Source: JAMZMI01 sp049115715 (GTDB lineage: Bacteria; Bacteroidota; Bacteroidia; Cytophagales; Cyclobacteriaceae). From it: 64,000 nucleotides of DNA. Both the position numbers and the translations under genes were made by a program. The notes beneath the pieces were generated by a model that saw only the letters and a program-made list of their open reading frames with translations, did not search any database and was not told the origin of the DNA. Of the stretch, positions 45,338 through 54,950 are shown in pieces; positions within the stretch are counted from its first letter, which is position 1, and each line of letters begins with the position of its first letter. The stretch lies in assembly GCA_049115715.1 (NCBI GenBank), contig JAGDZQ010000003.1, positions 1-64,000 on the forward strand, in the 5' to 3' direction.

Positions 45338-48300
45338 TTAAAAGTCGAATTGAATTCCTGCTCTGTAAGTAGAACTTATTGGGTAAGTTCCCTTGTCAAG
45401 GCCTCTGGTATTCAAACCATCGTTACCAACTTCAGGATCAAATCCATCATAGTTCGTAATTGTAATTGGGTTCTGAGCTGAGATATAAACTCTTAGCTTA
45501 TTGATCCCTGTGCTACCAAGAACATTTTTAGGAATCGTATACCCAAACGCTACATTTCTCAAACGAGCGAAGCTTCCGTTTTCTAACCAGTAGTCAGTGT
45601 GGCCTCTGTAGTTCTCATGAGTAGTTCCTCTATTTGCAGGTATATCAGAAGTAGGATTTGCAGGACTCCACTGATAGATAAGATCCTGGTGAGTTCCAAA
45701 CTTGTAAGCATATGCTTTACTTCCGTTCATGATTTTACCTCCTACAGTAGCATACCACTGCATCGAGAAATCAAACCCTTTGTAGTCAACTGAAAAATTA
45801 AGTCCAAGGTCAAAATCAGATTGCGCGCTTCCAGAATAAACTCTGTCTTCCAGATTGATAGTACCATCTCCCTGATCTGGAATACCGTCACCATTTGTAT
45901 CTACATTGATAGCATCAACATATTTCAAGTCTCCGATTTTAGCAGTAGGAACCAAGTTTTGATACTCTTCCAATTCTTCCTGAGTTGTGATAAGACCATC
46001 AGTCTCTATAAGGAAGAAAGCTCCTGCTTCATAGCCCTTGGCAATTGCACTAACTCTGTCTTCATTGTTAACTCCGTCAACAACAGTACTTCTATCTAAG
46101 TAGAAAATATCATTGCTTCCAGAAGTCTTAGTCACCTTGTTGATGTTTCTAGAGAACGTTCCGCCAATAGACCAGCTTACTTTGCCAATGTGTCTGAAGT
46201 TAGATGCTAATTCAAACCCTTTGTTGTTCATATTACCAACATTAAGAGTAACCTTTCCATCGTTCAATCCTGTAACAGAGGTAGGTAGTACAACAGGGAA
46301 TAGCATGTCCTTCTTATCAGTGTTATAGAAATCTGCTGTTATCGTCCACTTGTTATTAAATAAAGCGATATCAAAACCTAGATTTTGCTGAATTGTAGTT
46401 TCCCACTTAACATTCTTATTCGCGAAGTTTCTCTGGATAGCTCCAAGAACCAATCGATCATCATCCTCTGAACCAAATACATAATCCCTTCCTATTTCAA
46501 TTACCGCTGCATTGGAGTAGTCAAGTATATTTTGGTTACCCGTGGTTCCGTAACTAGCGCGTACTTTGAAAGCGTTTACTACACTCGAAAGAGGAGACCA
46601 GAATGATTCTCTGTCTACATTCCATCCAGCCATTACTGAAGGGAAAGTACCCCACCTGAATTTCTCTGAGAATCTTGTGGACCCATCTCTCCTGGCACTT
46701 AAGCTTACTAGGTATTTTGATTTATAGTTATATTGAACTCTTCCCAACATCCCTACCAGTGCATTTCTTCTATCTTGACTCCACTGATTTCCAGAACCAA
46801 CCGTTGCATCAGGTGAAGTAAGTGCTCCAAGTACAGTTACACTGTTGTTTTGAATTCCAAACCCCTGCGCTTCAAATGAAGAAAATTTGTACTCTTCTGT
46901 AGAAAAGACTCCTAAAAGTTTGATCTCATGATCGCCAAATTTTCGCTCATATCTTAAGCTATTTTCCCAAGTAAAGCTGCTTGCTTCATCACTTCTATTG
47001 TTAGTCCCATCTCTTTGTCTAAGTGGAATAAGCTCTCCTTCAAAATCATATGCCTTGAAAAGAGGATTCACCCTAACTCTCGTATTATCTGTAAAGCTTC
47101 CTCCGATTCTAGAACCAATAGTAAAGCCCTTGAACAATTCATAGTTTACCTGAATAAAACCATTGAGGTGACGTCCGTCTCTTTTATCGCTCTGCTTAAG
47201 CTTAGTAGCCAGATTTCCTAGGTTCACAGCTTCGTTACTACCTTTAGCTCCTCCATCAGCGATGGTAGGTGCATCAGGATCAACTGCTCCTTGCCATGGA
47301 TGATACTTATAGGATTCAAGAAGAAATTGCCATGGCTCATATTCTTGCTCTTCTATTCTAAAGCCCATACCAGTCTGCACATCCCAATTACCTTTTTTAT
47401 AACCGGTGTTTGCTCTCAGGTTTAACCTGCTGTAGCTGGAATTGATGATTGATCCATCTTGACTGAAGTAACTTCCAACAAGGTTGTACCTGATGTTTTC
47501 CTTTCCTCCAGAAATGGTTAACCCGTGCTGTTGGATTGCAGCATTATCGTTTTCCAAGACCTTGTTTAAATCCGTGTTATTAGTGAAGCTGTATCTGTTG
47601 CTTTCAAAAGGAGTCCAGCTATTTCCAAAGTTTGAACCATTTACACTACCCTTAGACAAAAAGCTGGCATATAAATCATCCTCAAAATTCATCAATGGAA
47701 CACCTGATGTAATCTTCTGAATCCCGTAATAACTATCTACTCCAATTTTTAGAACGCCTGCCTTAGCCTGCTTAGTGGTGATTAGAATAACACCAGCAGA
47801 ACCTCTTGTTCCGTAAATGGAAGCAGAAGCAGCATCTTTAAGAACATCTACAGATTCAATTTCATTCATGCTCAACTTAGGATCAGATGCATATGGTACT
47901 CCATCCACAACATAAAGAGGAGCGTTACTACCCCCGCTAATTGTACTTAAACCCCTGATAAGGATATTTGCCCCTGATCCAGGAGCTCCAGATGAAGCCG
48001 TGACGTTAACCCCTGCAATTTGTCCTTGCAGAGCAGATCCTAAATCGGATGTAGCATTTCTTTGAAGCGTTTCTGCCTCAACCCTTACTACCGCTCCGGT
48101 GACCTCTTTCTTCTTTTGCGTTCCATATCCAATAACGACCACTTCTTCAAGTGCTTGAATATCAACTTCAAGACCCACGTCTACGGTCGTTCTGCCTCCC
48201 AAGTTTACAGTCGTCTTCTTATACCCTATGAAACTATATTCTAGTGTAGCATTTGGATCTTCAACGCTAATCTTATAATTCCCGTCTATATCCGTGATTG

Positions 48301-48502
48301 TACCATCACTGGTACCTTGAACCAGAACGGCCACCCCGGGAAGTCCATCAGGAGCATCCTCTGAAGTCACTGTCCCTTGTACAATTGTTTGTGCGAATCC
48401 AAATATATGGATAAGCGAAAGTGCCATCACCAGGAAATACTTCGTATGCCCTTGGCTTTTTAGCAACTTTAATGGTAAACTTTTTCTCATACCGAAAGTC
48501 AT
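45338..48502 (-). CDS. SusC/RagA TonB-dependent outer-membrane glycan importer
   Basis: A 1054-residue TonB-dependent barrel that imports oligosaccharides. The signal peptide ends near FGFAQ. A carboxypeptidase-regulatory-like domain (about 38-110) is followed by the TonB-box-like segment EEVVVIGYGTQKK. The plug domain is next (GSALQGQIAGVNV; ILIRGLSTISGG; DAASASIYGTRGSAGVILITTK), then a full barrel ending in the aromatic C-terminus QFDF. Start could be 48502 or the ATG at 48490. It is the first gene of the operon; the promoter region carries unusual repeats. Confidence 0.95.
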   Translation of the reverse strand: MTFGMRKSLPLKLLKSQGHTKYFLVMALSLIHIFGFAQTIVQGTVTSEDAPDGLPGVAVLVQGTSDGTITDIDGNYKISVEDPNATLEYSFIGYKKTTVNLGGRTTVDVGLEVDIQALEEVVVIGYGTQKKKEVTGAVVRVEAETLQRNATSDLGSALQGQIAGVNVTASSGAPGSGANILIRGLSTISGGSNAPLYVVDGVPYASDPKLSMNEIESVDVLKDAASASIYGTRGSAGVILITTKQAKAGVLKIGVDSYYGIQKITSGVPLMNFEDDLYASFLSKGSVNGSNFGNSWTPFESNRYSFTNNTDLNKVLENDNAAIQQHGLTISGGKENIRYNLVGSYFSQDGSIINSSYSRLNLRANTGYKKGNWDVQTGMGFRIEEQEYEPWQFLLESYKYHPWQGAVDPDAPTIADGGAKGSNEAVNLGNLATKLKQSDKRDGRHLNGFIQVNYELFKGFTIGSRIGGSFTDNTRVRVNPLFKAYDFEGELIPLRQRDGTNNRSDEASSFTWENSLRYERKFGDHEIKLLGVFSTEEYKFSSFEAQGFGIQNNSVTVLGALTSPDATVGSGNQWSQDRRNALVGMLGRVQYNYKSKYLVSLSARRDGSTRFSEKFRWGTFPSVMAGWNVDRESFWSPLSSVVNAFKVRASYGTTGNQNILDYSNAAVIEIGRDYVFGSEDDDRLVLGAIQRNFANKNVKWETTIQQNLGFDIALFNNKWTITADFYNTDKKDMLFPVVLPTSVTGLNDGKVTLNVGNMNNKGFELASNFRHIGKVSWSIGGTFSRNINKVTKTSGSNDIFYLDRSTVVDGVNNEDRVSAIAKGYEAGAFFLIETDGLITTQEELEEYQNLVPTAKIGDLKYVDAINVDTNGDGIPDQGDGTINLEDRVYSGSAQSDFDLGLNFSVDYKGFDFSMQWYATVGGKIMNGSKAYAYKFGTHQDLIYQWSPANPTSDIPANRGTTHENYRGHTDYWLENGSFARLRNVAFGYTIPKNVLGSTGINKLRVYISAQNPITITNYDGFDPEVGNDGLNTRGLDKGTYPISSTYRAGIQFDF

Positions 48503-48546
48503 TTTTGTTTACAATGTAGTTTTCACACCCAATCAGAGAGATCTAA

Positions 48547-48594
48547 AGCGATAGGCTCACTTAGCGATAGGCTCACTTAGCGATAGGCTCACTT
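48547..48594. repeat. three exact 16-bp tandem repeats upstream of susC
   Basis: The unit AGCGATAGGCTCACTT occurs three times without a single mismatch, at 48547, 48563 and 48579. It lies 45-92 bp before the susC start, in the promoter or the transcribed leader. No spacers separate the copies, so it is not CRISPR. Copy number could vary by slippage. Confidence 0.95.
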
Positions 48595-48616
48595 TATCAC
48601 ACTTTGAAGGGTGTTC

Positions 48617-48624
48617 CAAAATTA
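48617..48624 (-). promoter_or_regulatory. candidate -7 element TAATTTTG for susC
   Basis: Read on the minus strand this matches TAnnTTTG. Transcription would start near 48610, placing the triple 16-bp repeat inside the 5' leader of the susC mRNA. No -33 TTTG is seen at the expected spacing. Confidence 0.35.
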
Positions 48625-48689
48625 TCTTGAAAGCAATGCGACAGTATGAGTATTTATAATCGAAAAGAAGGGGCGAATTTGAGATACGC

Positions 48690-48722
48690 GGGGTATTTTA
48701 TTGAAATTTAGGAGGGTATTTT
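48690..48722. promoter_or_regulatory. two G-rich direct repeats in the susC/HTCS intergenic region
   Basis: GGGTATTTT occurs at 48691-48699 and 48714-48722, 23 bp apart or about two helical turns, as expected for tandem AraC-type binding. Related elements lie upstream of the fucosidase gene. They are candidate sites for the HTCS DNA-binding domain. Confidence 0.4.
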
Positions 48723-48896
48723 TGATGAAAAATCATGCGAATAATGCATTTATATGAATTTTAAGCGTTTTTTACCCCATTAAAAGCACTTAAAATGACA
48801 ATTTCGTAAAAACGCATTTTGAAGCCCTCACCTCTTATCTAAACGTTAAATTGCAATTAGATAGACCTTTTGAATAAGATCCTAACTACAGATCAT

Positions 48897-51800
48897 ATGA
48901 TTAGTACAAGACCTTTTTTTCGACTTCTAGCTATTGCTTTTTTAGTCCTTTTAAATAGCCTAATTGGTGTTTCCCAATCGAAAGAGTTTCACGGTAACTT
49001 TGATATTTATTCAACCAAAAATGGGCTATCTCAAAATGATGTAAGATGTGTTTTCCAAGATTCATTTGGGTTTATATGGATTGGAACTTACGATGGTCTC
49101 AATAGATTTGATGGCTATTCATTTAGAACTTATCAAAAGTCAACTTCAGATGCAGTTTCTCTTTCAAGTAATCTGGTTAGCTGCATCGCAGAAGATAAGC
49201 ATGGCAATCTATGGATAGGAACTGACGACAGGGGAATAAGTATACTAGAAAGAAAGACAGAAAAATTTATTAATCTCAGCAGCCATATCGGAGATATCAA
49301 TGCTCTTAGTGACAACAAAATCAGTTCCATCCTGATTGATAACAATGAGACGGTATGGATAGGTACAGGAAAGGGGTTAAATCGAATTGAATTTGATTTC
49401 GAATCAAAAACTTCAAAAATTGATCATCTCGTAGCAGACGAAAACAATCCACACTCGATTAGCAATGATCTTGTGAATAGCGTATTTGATGACAAATTCG
49501 GAAACATTTGGGTGGGAACCAATGCCGGTCTGAATAGATACATCAGAAGTGAGAAAGGAGAACACCAATTCATTCTTTATGAAAACACAGAATATAGAAG
49601 CATTCGACATATAACTTGTAATGATACTAGTCTTTTAATCACAACTCCTGTCAATCTAATAGCATTGCCATATAGCGAAATGGGTAAGACAAACCCTGCT
49701 ATCAAGCTGGTGAAGAATGTGAGTTACGAAAGTGTTATATCGGACAGAAACGGAAACATCTGGGGTATAAACCTTTCTGGAGCTCATGTAAACTATATGG
49801 AAAATGGAGTTTTACGCACCCATCATTTTCAAAACAATTGGGCGGATCCGCATAGTTTAAGTCAAAATATCACTGCCTCAATAATCGAAGATCAATCTGG
49901 AATGATATGGATAGGCACAAATGGTGGAGGAATCAATTTATACAACCCTAAGAGGAAGAATTTTATGGGCTACAAGAGAAACAGCTCTCCAAAAAGCCTT
50001 TCTTACAACAAAGTCAGATCGATAAAAGAAGACTCTAAGGGGAATCTATGGATTGGTACTGAGGGTGGTGGTCTTAATTTTCTTTCTCATGAAACGCCTA
50101 ATCAATACAATAACAACTTTGACTATGTAAACATCAATCAAAACCATGGCAACTTCATTTTTTCCCTTGAGACAATAGTTTTCAAAAACAAAGAGAAGAT
50201 TTTTGTTGGAACCGGATACCCTACTTTTTTAGAGGTAATCGAAGTTTCCGAATCCGGAGAAATTGAGGCCAATCTTTTGCAAGATCTTTCAATCAAACGT
50301 TCGGTTTTTTCTACGCTTCAAGACTCTGAAAAGTACCTATGGGCTGGTACTTATGACGGAGGACTCTATCGTATCAAGTTTACAGAGGAAGGAAACTATG
50401 ACAGCCATTATCTCTTTAAGCACAACAATGCCGATTATTCCAGCATATCGTCAAACATCATAAGAAGCCTGGCCGAGGATCAATCTGGAAATATCTGGAT
50501 TGGCACGGACAAGGGTGTAAATAAAGTCACGACTAAAGAAAAATATAGCGATAATCCGAATGTGATTCGATACACCCACAACCCAGAGGATACGCTAAGT
50601 ATTAGTTATGATTATATCTTGCCAATTTTTGTTTCGAATGATAGTAATGTATGGATAGGAACTCTTGGTGGTGGCTTAAATAAACTGATACCTGGAACGA
50701 CCCCTACCAACGATCGATTCGAGCGAATCAATGACTCACATGGGCTTCCAAACAACGTTATCAAAAGCATTGAAGAAGACTCCAAGGGGAATCTGTGGAT
50801 AGGATCAAACGGTGGATTGTCAAGGCTTAATATAAAGTCCAAGCAGGTAATTAACTACGGGCTTACCGATGGACTTCAAGATCCTGAATTTAGTGAAATC
50901 GCTTCGACTACCAGAGCAAATGGTGAAATGATATTCGGTGGAGTAGATGGTTTCAATGTTTTCGATCCGGATGAAATTACATCAGACTCCACTCTGGGCA
51001 ATGTAGTATTCACTGAGCTTCAGGTTTTGAATCAGATAGTCAATACGGGCGAAGTATACAATGACCGTGTTATCCTTACTGAAAGCTTGAATAGGATTAA
51101 ATCTATTGAGCTTCTTCACGGTGAAAACAGCTTTTCACTAAGCTTTGCTGCGTTGCATTTTGCTTCACCAGAAAAAAACAAATATGAATATAAACTCAAG
51201 GGTTTTGATAGTGAGTGGATAAAGACTTCCGCTCAAAATAGAGTAGCGAAATATACAAATCTAGCTCCTGGCGATTACACTTTTTACGTAAGGGCAAGCA
51301 ACAGCGACAACATTTGGAACAAAGAACCAATTGCTCTGCAAATATCAATTGCTCCGCCTATTTGGATGACCAACATTGCTATTGGAGTATACATCTTCCT
51401 TACGGCTCTGGCTCTTTGGTTTTTCAGAAAATACACTATTATCACCAACACCCGAAAGAACCAGCTGCTCATCGAGCATCTAGAAAGGGAAAAAGTGGAA
51501 GAACTTAGTCAGCTTAAGCTTAGGTTTTTCACCAATATCTCTCATGAATTCAGAACGCCCCTAACTCTGATCCTAGGGTTGATAGAACGACTAAAAGACT
51601 TGCCCAGCAATATTTCCGAGAATGAAATACTGAAATATTACGATAAGATCCATCGAAATTCTCAAGTCCTCTTAAACCTCGTAAATCAACTTTTGGATTT
51701 CCGAAAAGTCGAGCAAGGCAAAATGGAAATAAACGTCTGCCATGGTAATATTGGAGAATATATAGAAGGCCTTTGTGGCAACTTCAATGAACTAGCTCGA

Positions 51801-53084
51801 AAGAAGCGTATAGAGTTTCATTTCATTTGTGAAACTTCCATGATCGGATACTATGATAGAGATATCATTGAGAGAATCATGTTCAACATGCTTTCTAACG
51901 CTTTCAAATTCACAGAAGAAGAGGGTGAAATTACTGTCAGTCTTGAAGAAGATAAAGACTCGGATCACCTGAAATTACAAATATCCGATACCGGAGTTGG
52001 CATGAGCAAAGAAGTACAACAACACTTGTTTGAACGATTTTCTCATGCTTATGTCAAAAAAGAACATGGTTCGGGAATAGGTCTCTCCTATACGAAAGGA
52101 TTGGTAGAGCTATATCATGGCCATATTGATTTCCAATCAAAACAAAATGTAGGAACTTCATTCTTCATCTCATTCCCATATAAGAAAGAGGCATTCGAAA
52201 ACGATACGATCGTTGAAGAAAATACTGAGACTAAAGCAGACCCTCAGAAGGATGTAGACTGGATATTGGATATCGAACAAAGTAATTCCGAACATAACAA
52301 TGGCAGAAAAAAGAAGGAGTTCAAAGTGCTATTCGTAGAAGACAATGAAGATATCCTTTTCTATCTGGAAGATCATTTTAAATCATCGTACGAGATCGTG
52401 ACAGCCAATGACGGCAGCAAGGCGCTAGAGGTTTGCCTTAACAACCATATAGATTTAGTTGTAAGCGATGTGATGATGCCAGTCATGACTGGTCTGGAGT
52501 TTTGCGAGAAACTCAAAGATGATGACCGAATAAATCACATCCCTGTAATCTTACTCACCGCAAAAAAATCTCCCGACGATAAAGTTCGAAGCTATGAAAA
52601 AGGTGCCGACGCTTACATCTCTAAACCTTTCAATATGGCGGAGCTGGAAGCAAGAATGGAAGCACTGATATCCAGTAGACAAAAGTTGCTCAAGAAACTT
52701 AGAAAAAATGTTGATTTGAGTCCTTCTGAAGTAGAGGTAACTTCTCTGGATGAGAAATTCCTAAAACGTGTAATGTCTTATATCGAAGAGAATATAGGCA
52801 TGACGGAATTCACAGTGGATATGCTGGCTCGCGAATGTGGAATGTCCCAAATTCACCTCAACAAAAAACTGAAGGTTCTGGTTGGTCAAACTGCCAATGC
52901 ATTTATCAGAAGTGTGAGACTTAAGAGAGCCGCTCAGCTACTCAGCAAAAACCGATACTCCGTTAATGAAGTCATGTATGAAGTTGGGTTTATTGATGCG
53001 AAATACTTCCGTACGTGCTTTAAAAACGAATTTGGAAAGACACCATCGGAGTACCAAAAAATCAATAGCGTTGAGGCTGATTAG
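48897..53084 (+). CDS. hybrid two-component system sensor/regulator (HTCS)
   Basis: A single-protein sensor kinase and transcription factor of about 1395 residues that senses glycan fragments in the periplasm. Signal peptide/anchor 1-27. Two-bladed-type Reg_prop propeller repeats at about 30-720 (GLSQNDVRCVFQDSFGFIWIGT). Y_Y_Y domain to about 815, and a membrane segment at about 826-846. The H-box is at H883 (FTNISHEFRTPL), followed by HATPase motifs. A receiver domain has D1191 (VVSDVMMPV), and an AraC-type HTH covers about 1290-1385. The ATG at 48897 begins the signal peptide. It very likely controls the divergent sus operon. Confidence 0.95.
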   Translation: MISTRPFFRLLAIAFLVLLNSLIGVSQSKEFHGNFDIYSTKNGLSQNDVRCVFQDSFGFIWIGTYDGLNRFDGYSFRTYQKSTSDAVSLSSNLVSCIAEDKHGNLWIGTDDRGISILERKTEKFINLSSHIGDINALSDNKISSILIDNNETVWIGTGKGLNRIEFDFESKTSKIDHLVADENNPHSISNDLVNSVFDDKFGNIWVGTNAGLNRYIRSEKGEHQFILYENTEYRSIRHITCNDTSLLITTPVNLIALPYSEMGKTNPAIKLVKNVSYESVISDRNGNIWGINLSGAHVNYMENGVLRTHHFQNNWADPHSLSQNITASIIEDQSGMIWIGTNGGGINLYNPKRKNFMGYKRNSSPKSLSYNKVRSIKEDSKGNLWIGTEGGGLNFLSHETPNQYNNNFDYVNINQNHGNFIFSLETIVFKNKEKIFVGTGYPTFLEVIEVSESGEIEANLLQDLSIKRSVFSTLQDSEKYLWAGTYDGGLYRIKFTEEGNYDSHYLFKHNNADYSSISSNIIRSLAEDQSGNIWIGTDKGVNKVTTKEKYSDNPNVIRYTHNPEDTLSISYDYILPIFVSNDSNVWIGTLGGGLNKLIPGTTPTNDRFERINDSHGLPNNVIKSIEEDSKGNLWIGSNGGLSRLNIKSKQVINYGLTDGLQDPEFSEIASTTRANGEMIFGGVDGFNVFDPDEITSDSTLGNVVFTELQVLNQIVNTGEVYNDRVILTESLNRIKSIELLHGENSFSLSFAALHFASPEKNKYEYKLKGFDSEWIKTSAQNRVAKYTNLAPGDYTFYVRASNSDNIWNKEPIALQISIAPPIWMTNIAIGVYIFLTALALWFFRKYTIITNTRKNQLLIEHLEREKVEELSQLKLRFFTNISHEFRTPLTLILGLIERLKDLPSNISENEILKYYDKIHRNSQVLLNLVNQLLDFRKVEQGKMEINVCHGNIGEYIEGLCGNFNELARKKRIEFHFICETSMIGYYDRDIIERIMFNMLSNAFKFTEEEGEITVSLEEDKDSDHLKLQISDTGVGMSKEVQQHLFERFSHAYVKKEHGSGIGLSYTKGLVELYHGHIDFQSKQNVGTSFFISFPYKKEAFENDTIVEENTETKADPQKDVDWILDIEQSNSEHNNGRKKKEFKVLFVEDNEDILFYLEDHFKSSYEIVTANDGSKALEVCLNNHIDLVVSDVMMPVMTGLEFCEKLKDDDRINHIPVILLTAKKSPDDKVRSYEKGADAYISKPFNMAELEARMEALISSRQKLLKKLRKNVDLSPSEVEVTSLDEKFLKRVMSYIEENIGMTEFTVDMLARECGMSQIHLNKKLKVLVGQTANAFIRSVRLKRAAQLLSKNRYSVNEVMYEVGFIDAKYFRTCFKNEFGKTPSEYQKINSVEAD

Positions 53085-53931
53085 ACTGAAAAAGATATAA
53101 TTTTCTAAAACTTACGGGGGAGTAATTTTTAAACTTTTTGAACTGCTTATAGAAAAAAGGCAAACTCTCATAACCACATTTATAGGCAATTTCAGCAATC
53201 TGCATATCCGTCTCCATGAGCATTCTGGAAGCCCTATTGACACGATATTCATTTAAAAAGGAAAAAAAAGGCTTCTGCATAGCCTTACTGAAGAATCTGG
53301 AGAACGATTCTCTGGTCATGCCCAATAAATCAGCCATATCTTCCAGTCGGATTTTATTTTGAAAGTGATCCGAAAGATATTGATGAATCAAAGCCAGTCT
53401 GTCCCTCATTTGATCTGAAGTATCTATTCGATAACTCTCCCCCGCTAGGTATGTTGGCTTATCAAGCAAGGCCAGATGATTCAGAACCCTGGTAAAGCTC
53501 AAATACCTTTCCATAGGCTCTTCCAGTCTCATCATCTCACTGTATAAGTTCTCAAGTTCAGCTACATCTTCATTTCTAAAGCGAATACCCCTTTGAGCAC
53601 GATTAAAAAGTGACCTGATAGCTTGGAACTCCGGTATGTACGGAAAAATATCTCCACTCCATTGAATTATAAATGACCTTGCTCTTTGACTCTCCGCACG
53701 CTTAGACATGCGCCAGCAGTGTGGCAATCCTGCCCCCAAAAGCACCAACTCTCCCTCTTGAAAAGACTCTACGTGATTCCCTACATATCGCATACCACTC
53801 CCCTCCAGAATTAAAGTAAGCTCGTACTGTGGATGATAGTGCCATGGAGCTGTGAAGCTATCCTCATCGTACAGATACATGACCAATGAAGCCATACCAT
53901 CACTCTGTACATTTTCTAAAATTGGGTTCAA
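53062..53931 (-). CDS. AraC-family transcriptional regulator with cupin domain
   Basis: A 289-residue cytoplasmic regulator. The N-terminal cupin-type sensor (WHYHPQYELTLILEGSG at about 30-46; LVLLGAGLPHCWRMS) would bind a small ligand, probably a sugar. The C-terminal double helix-turn-helix (EDMADLLGMTRESFSRFFSKAM; IAEIAYKCGYESLPFFYKQFKK) binds DNA. The start is probably the TTG at 53931, since the residues NPILENV match the usual N-terminus; an ATG at 53895 would cut into it. It is divergent from the dioxygenase operon, which it may control. Its end overlaps the HTCS gene by 23 bp, tail to tail. Confidence 0.9.
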   Translation of the reverse strand: MNPILENVQSDGMASLVMYLYDEDSFTAPWHYHPQYELTLILEGSGMRYVGNHVESFQEGELVLLGAGLPHCWRMSKRAESQRARSFIIQWSGDIFPYIPEFQAIRSLFNRAQRGIRFRNEDVAELENLYSEMMRLEEPMERYLSFTRVLNHLALLDKPTYLAGESYRIDTSDQMRDRLALIHQYLSDHFQNKIRLEDMADLLGMTRESFSRFFSKAMQKPFFSFLNEYRVNRASRMLMETDMQIAEIAYKCGYESLPFFYKQFKKFKNYSPVSFRKLYLFQSNQPQRY

Positions 53932-54062
53932 AATATTCTTTTATTAACTCAAATAAAGTAATAATATGAGATAATGAGATAATATAAAACAATTAATAAG
54001 CAATATTGGAAAAGAAGTTTTGCGCATATGCCTACAATTTTGAGGATTAAATTTTATCCAAA

Positions 54063-54947
54063 ATGAAGAATAAAGACCTCTCGCTCATTCATGAATTTGT
54101 CAGCAATTTCTTCCCTAAGCTGTCTCCTCAAGAAGCTTGGGAAAAATACAGCCTCAGTGATGAGCAATTAGACTTTTTTCAGGTGCAAGGCTACATATCA
54201 GGAGTGAAAATGCTTGAGAGTGATCAAGTAGACAAATTGAATGCGGAATTGGCAGAAATCGCTGATCCAAAACACCCGTTAAATCATCTCTTCTACGAAT
54301 TCCACTCTAATCAATCTACAGACCCAAATGCTGTTCTGTTCCACTCCTTAGGACACTGGAGGATGACACCCGGGTTTCATGACATATTGTGGAATCCCGC
54401 TTTTACTATTCCTGCTTCTCAACTTCTTGGAGACAGAGCCATTCGACTTTGGCACGATCAATTATTTTGCAAACCAGCAAGACATGGAGGTGTGGTAGCC
54501 TGGCATCAAGATTACTCATACTGGATACGAACTATAAAAATGCAACACCTCACTTGCTGGACGGGGCTTGATGATGCTACCACAGAAAATGGCTGCTTGC
54601 ATTATGTACCCAAAAGCCATAAGTGGGAATTGCTCAAGAAGCCAGAATTGGCAGGTGATATGGAAGCACTAATGGACATGCTCTCCGAAGAACAAAAAGA
54701 ACAGTTCAAGCCAATTCCCATCGAGATGAAAAAAGGTTACGGATCGTTTCATCACCCACTGCTGATTCATGGATCACATGAAAACAAATCCGAATACTCA
54801 CGCAGAGCTTTTGTCATCAATGTGTTTGCCGATGGTACACTTTCCGATACAGATGATAAATTACTAGCCAATGTCCCAATCATTCCAAAAGGTGAAAAAA
54901 TAGAGGGGCAGTTTTTTCCAATACTTTTTGACCCAACAAAAAACTAA
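54063..54947 (+). CDS. phytanoyl-CoA dioxygenase family Fe(II)/2-oxoglutarate enzyme
   Basis: A 294-residue non-heme iron oxygenase that would hydroxylate a substrate with loss of carbon dioxide from 2-oxoglutarate. The iron triad is H148-x-D150 (WHQD) and H236 (LLIHGSHENKSEYSRRAF), with the 2-oxoglutarate arginine at R247 or R248. No signal peptide. It is first in a four-gene operon, 3 bp before the alcohol dehydrogenase, beside a PUL. The substrate is not known. The family includes enzymes that hydroxylate or demethylate small molecules, so a methoxy-sugar is one hypothesis. Confidence 0.9.
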   Translation: MKNKDLSLIHEFVSNFFPKLSPQEAWEKYSLSDEQLDFFQVQGYISGVKMLESDQVDKLNAELAEIADPKHPLNHLFYEFHSNQSTDPNAVLFHSLGHWRMTPGFHDILWNPAFTIPASQLLGDRAIRLWHDQLFCKPARHGGVVAWHQDYSYWIRTIKMQHLTCWTGLDDATTENGCLHYVPKSHKWELLKKPELAGDMEALMDMLSEEQKEQFKPIPIEMKKGYGSFHHPLLIHGSHENKSEYSRRAFVINVFADGTLSDTDDKLLANVPIIPKGEKIEGQFFPILFDPTKN

Positions 54948-54950
54948 AAT

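Larger units (their letters stand above)
48503..48896. other. divergent regulatory region between susC and the HTCS gene
   Basis: About 390 bp with three exact 16-bp tandem repeats (48547-48594). It also holds a minus-strand -7 candidate (48617-48624), two G-rich direct repeats (48690-48722), and a plus-strand -7 candidate TATTTTTG (48717-48724). A reversed GGGGTAA-type element lies near 48772-48779. No gene is present in it. Confidence 0.6.

Noticed and set aside
48547..48594. The triple 16-bp repeat as a CRISPR array
   Set aside because: The copies are directly adjacent with no spacers, the unit is too short, and no cas gene is in the window.
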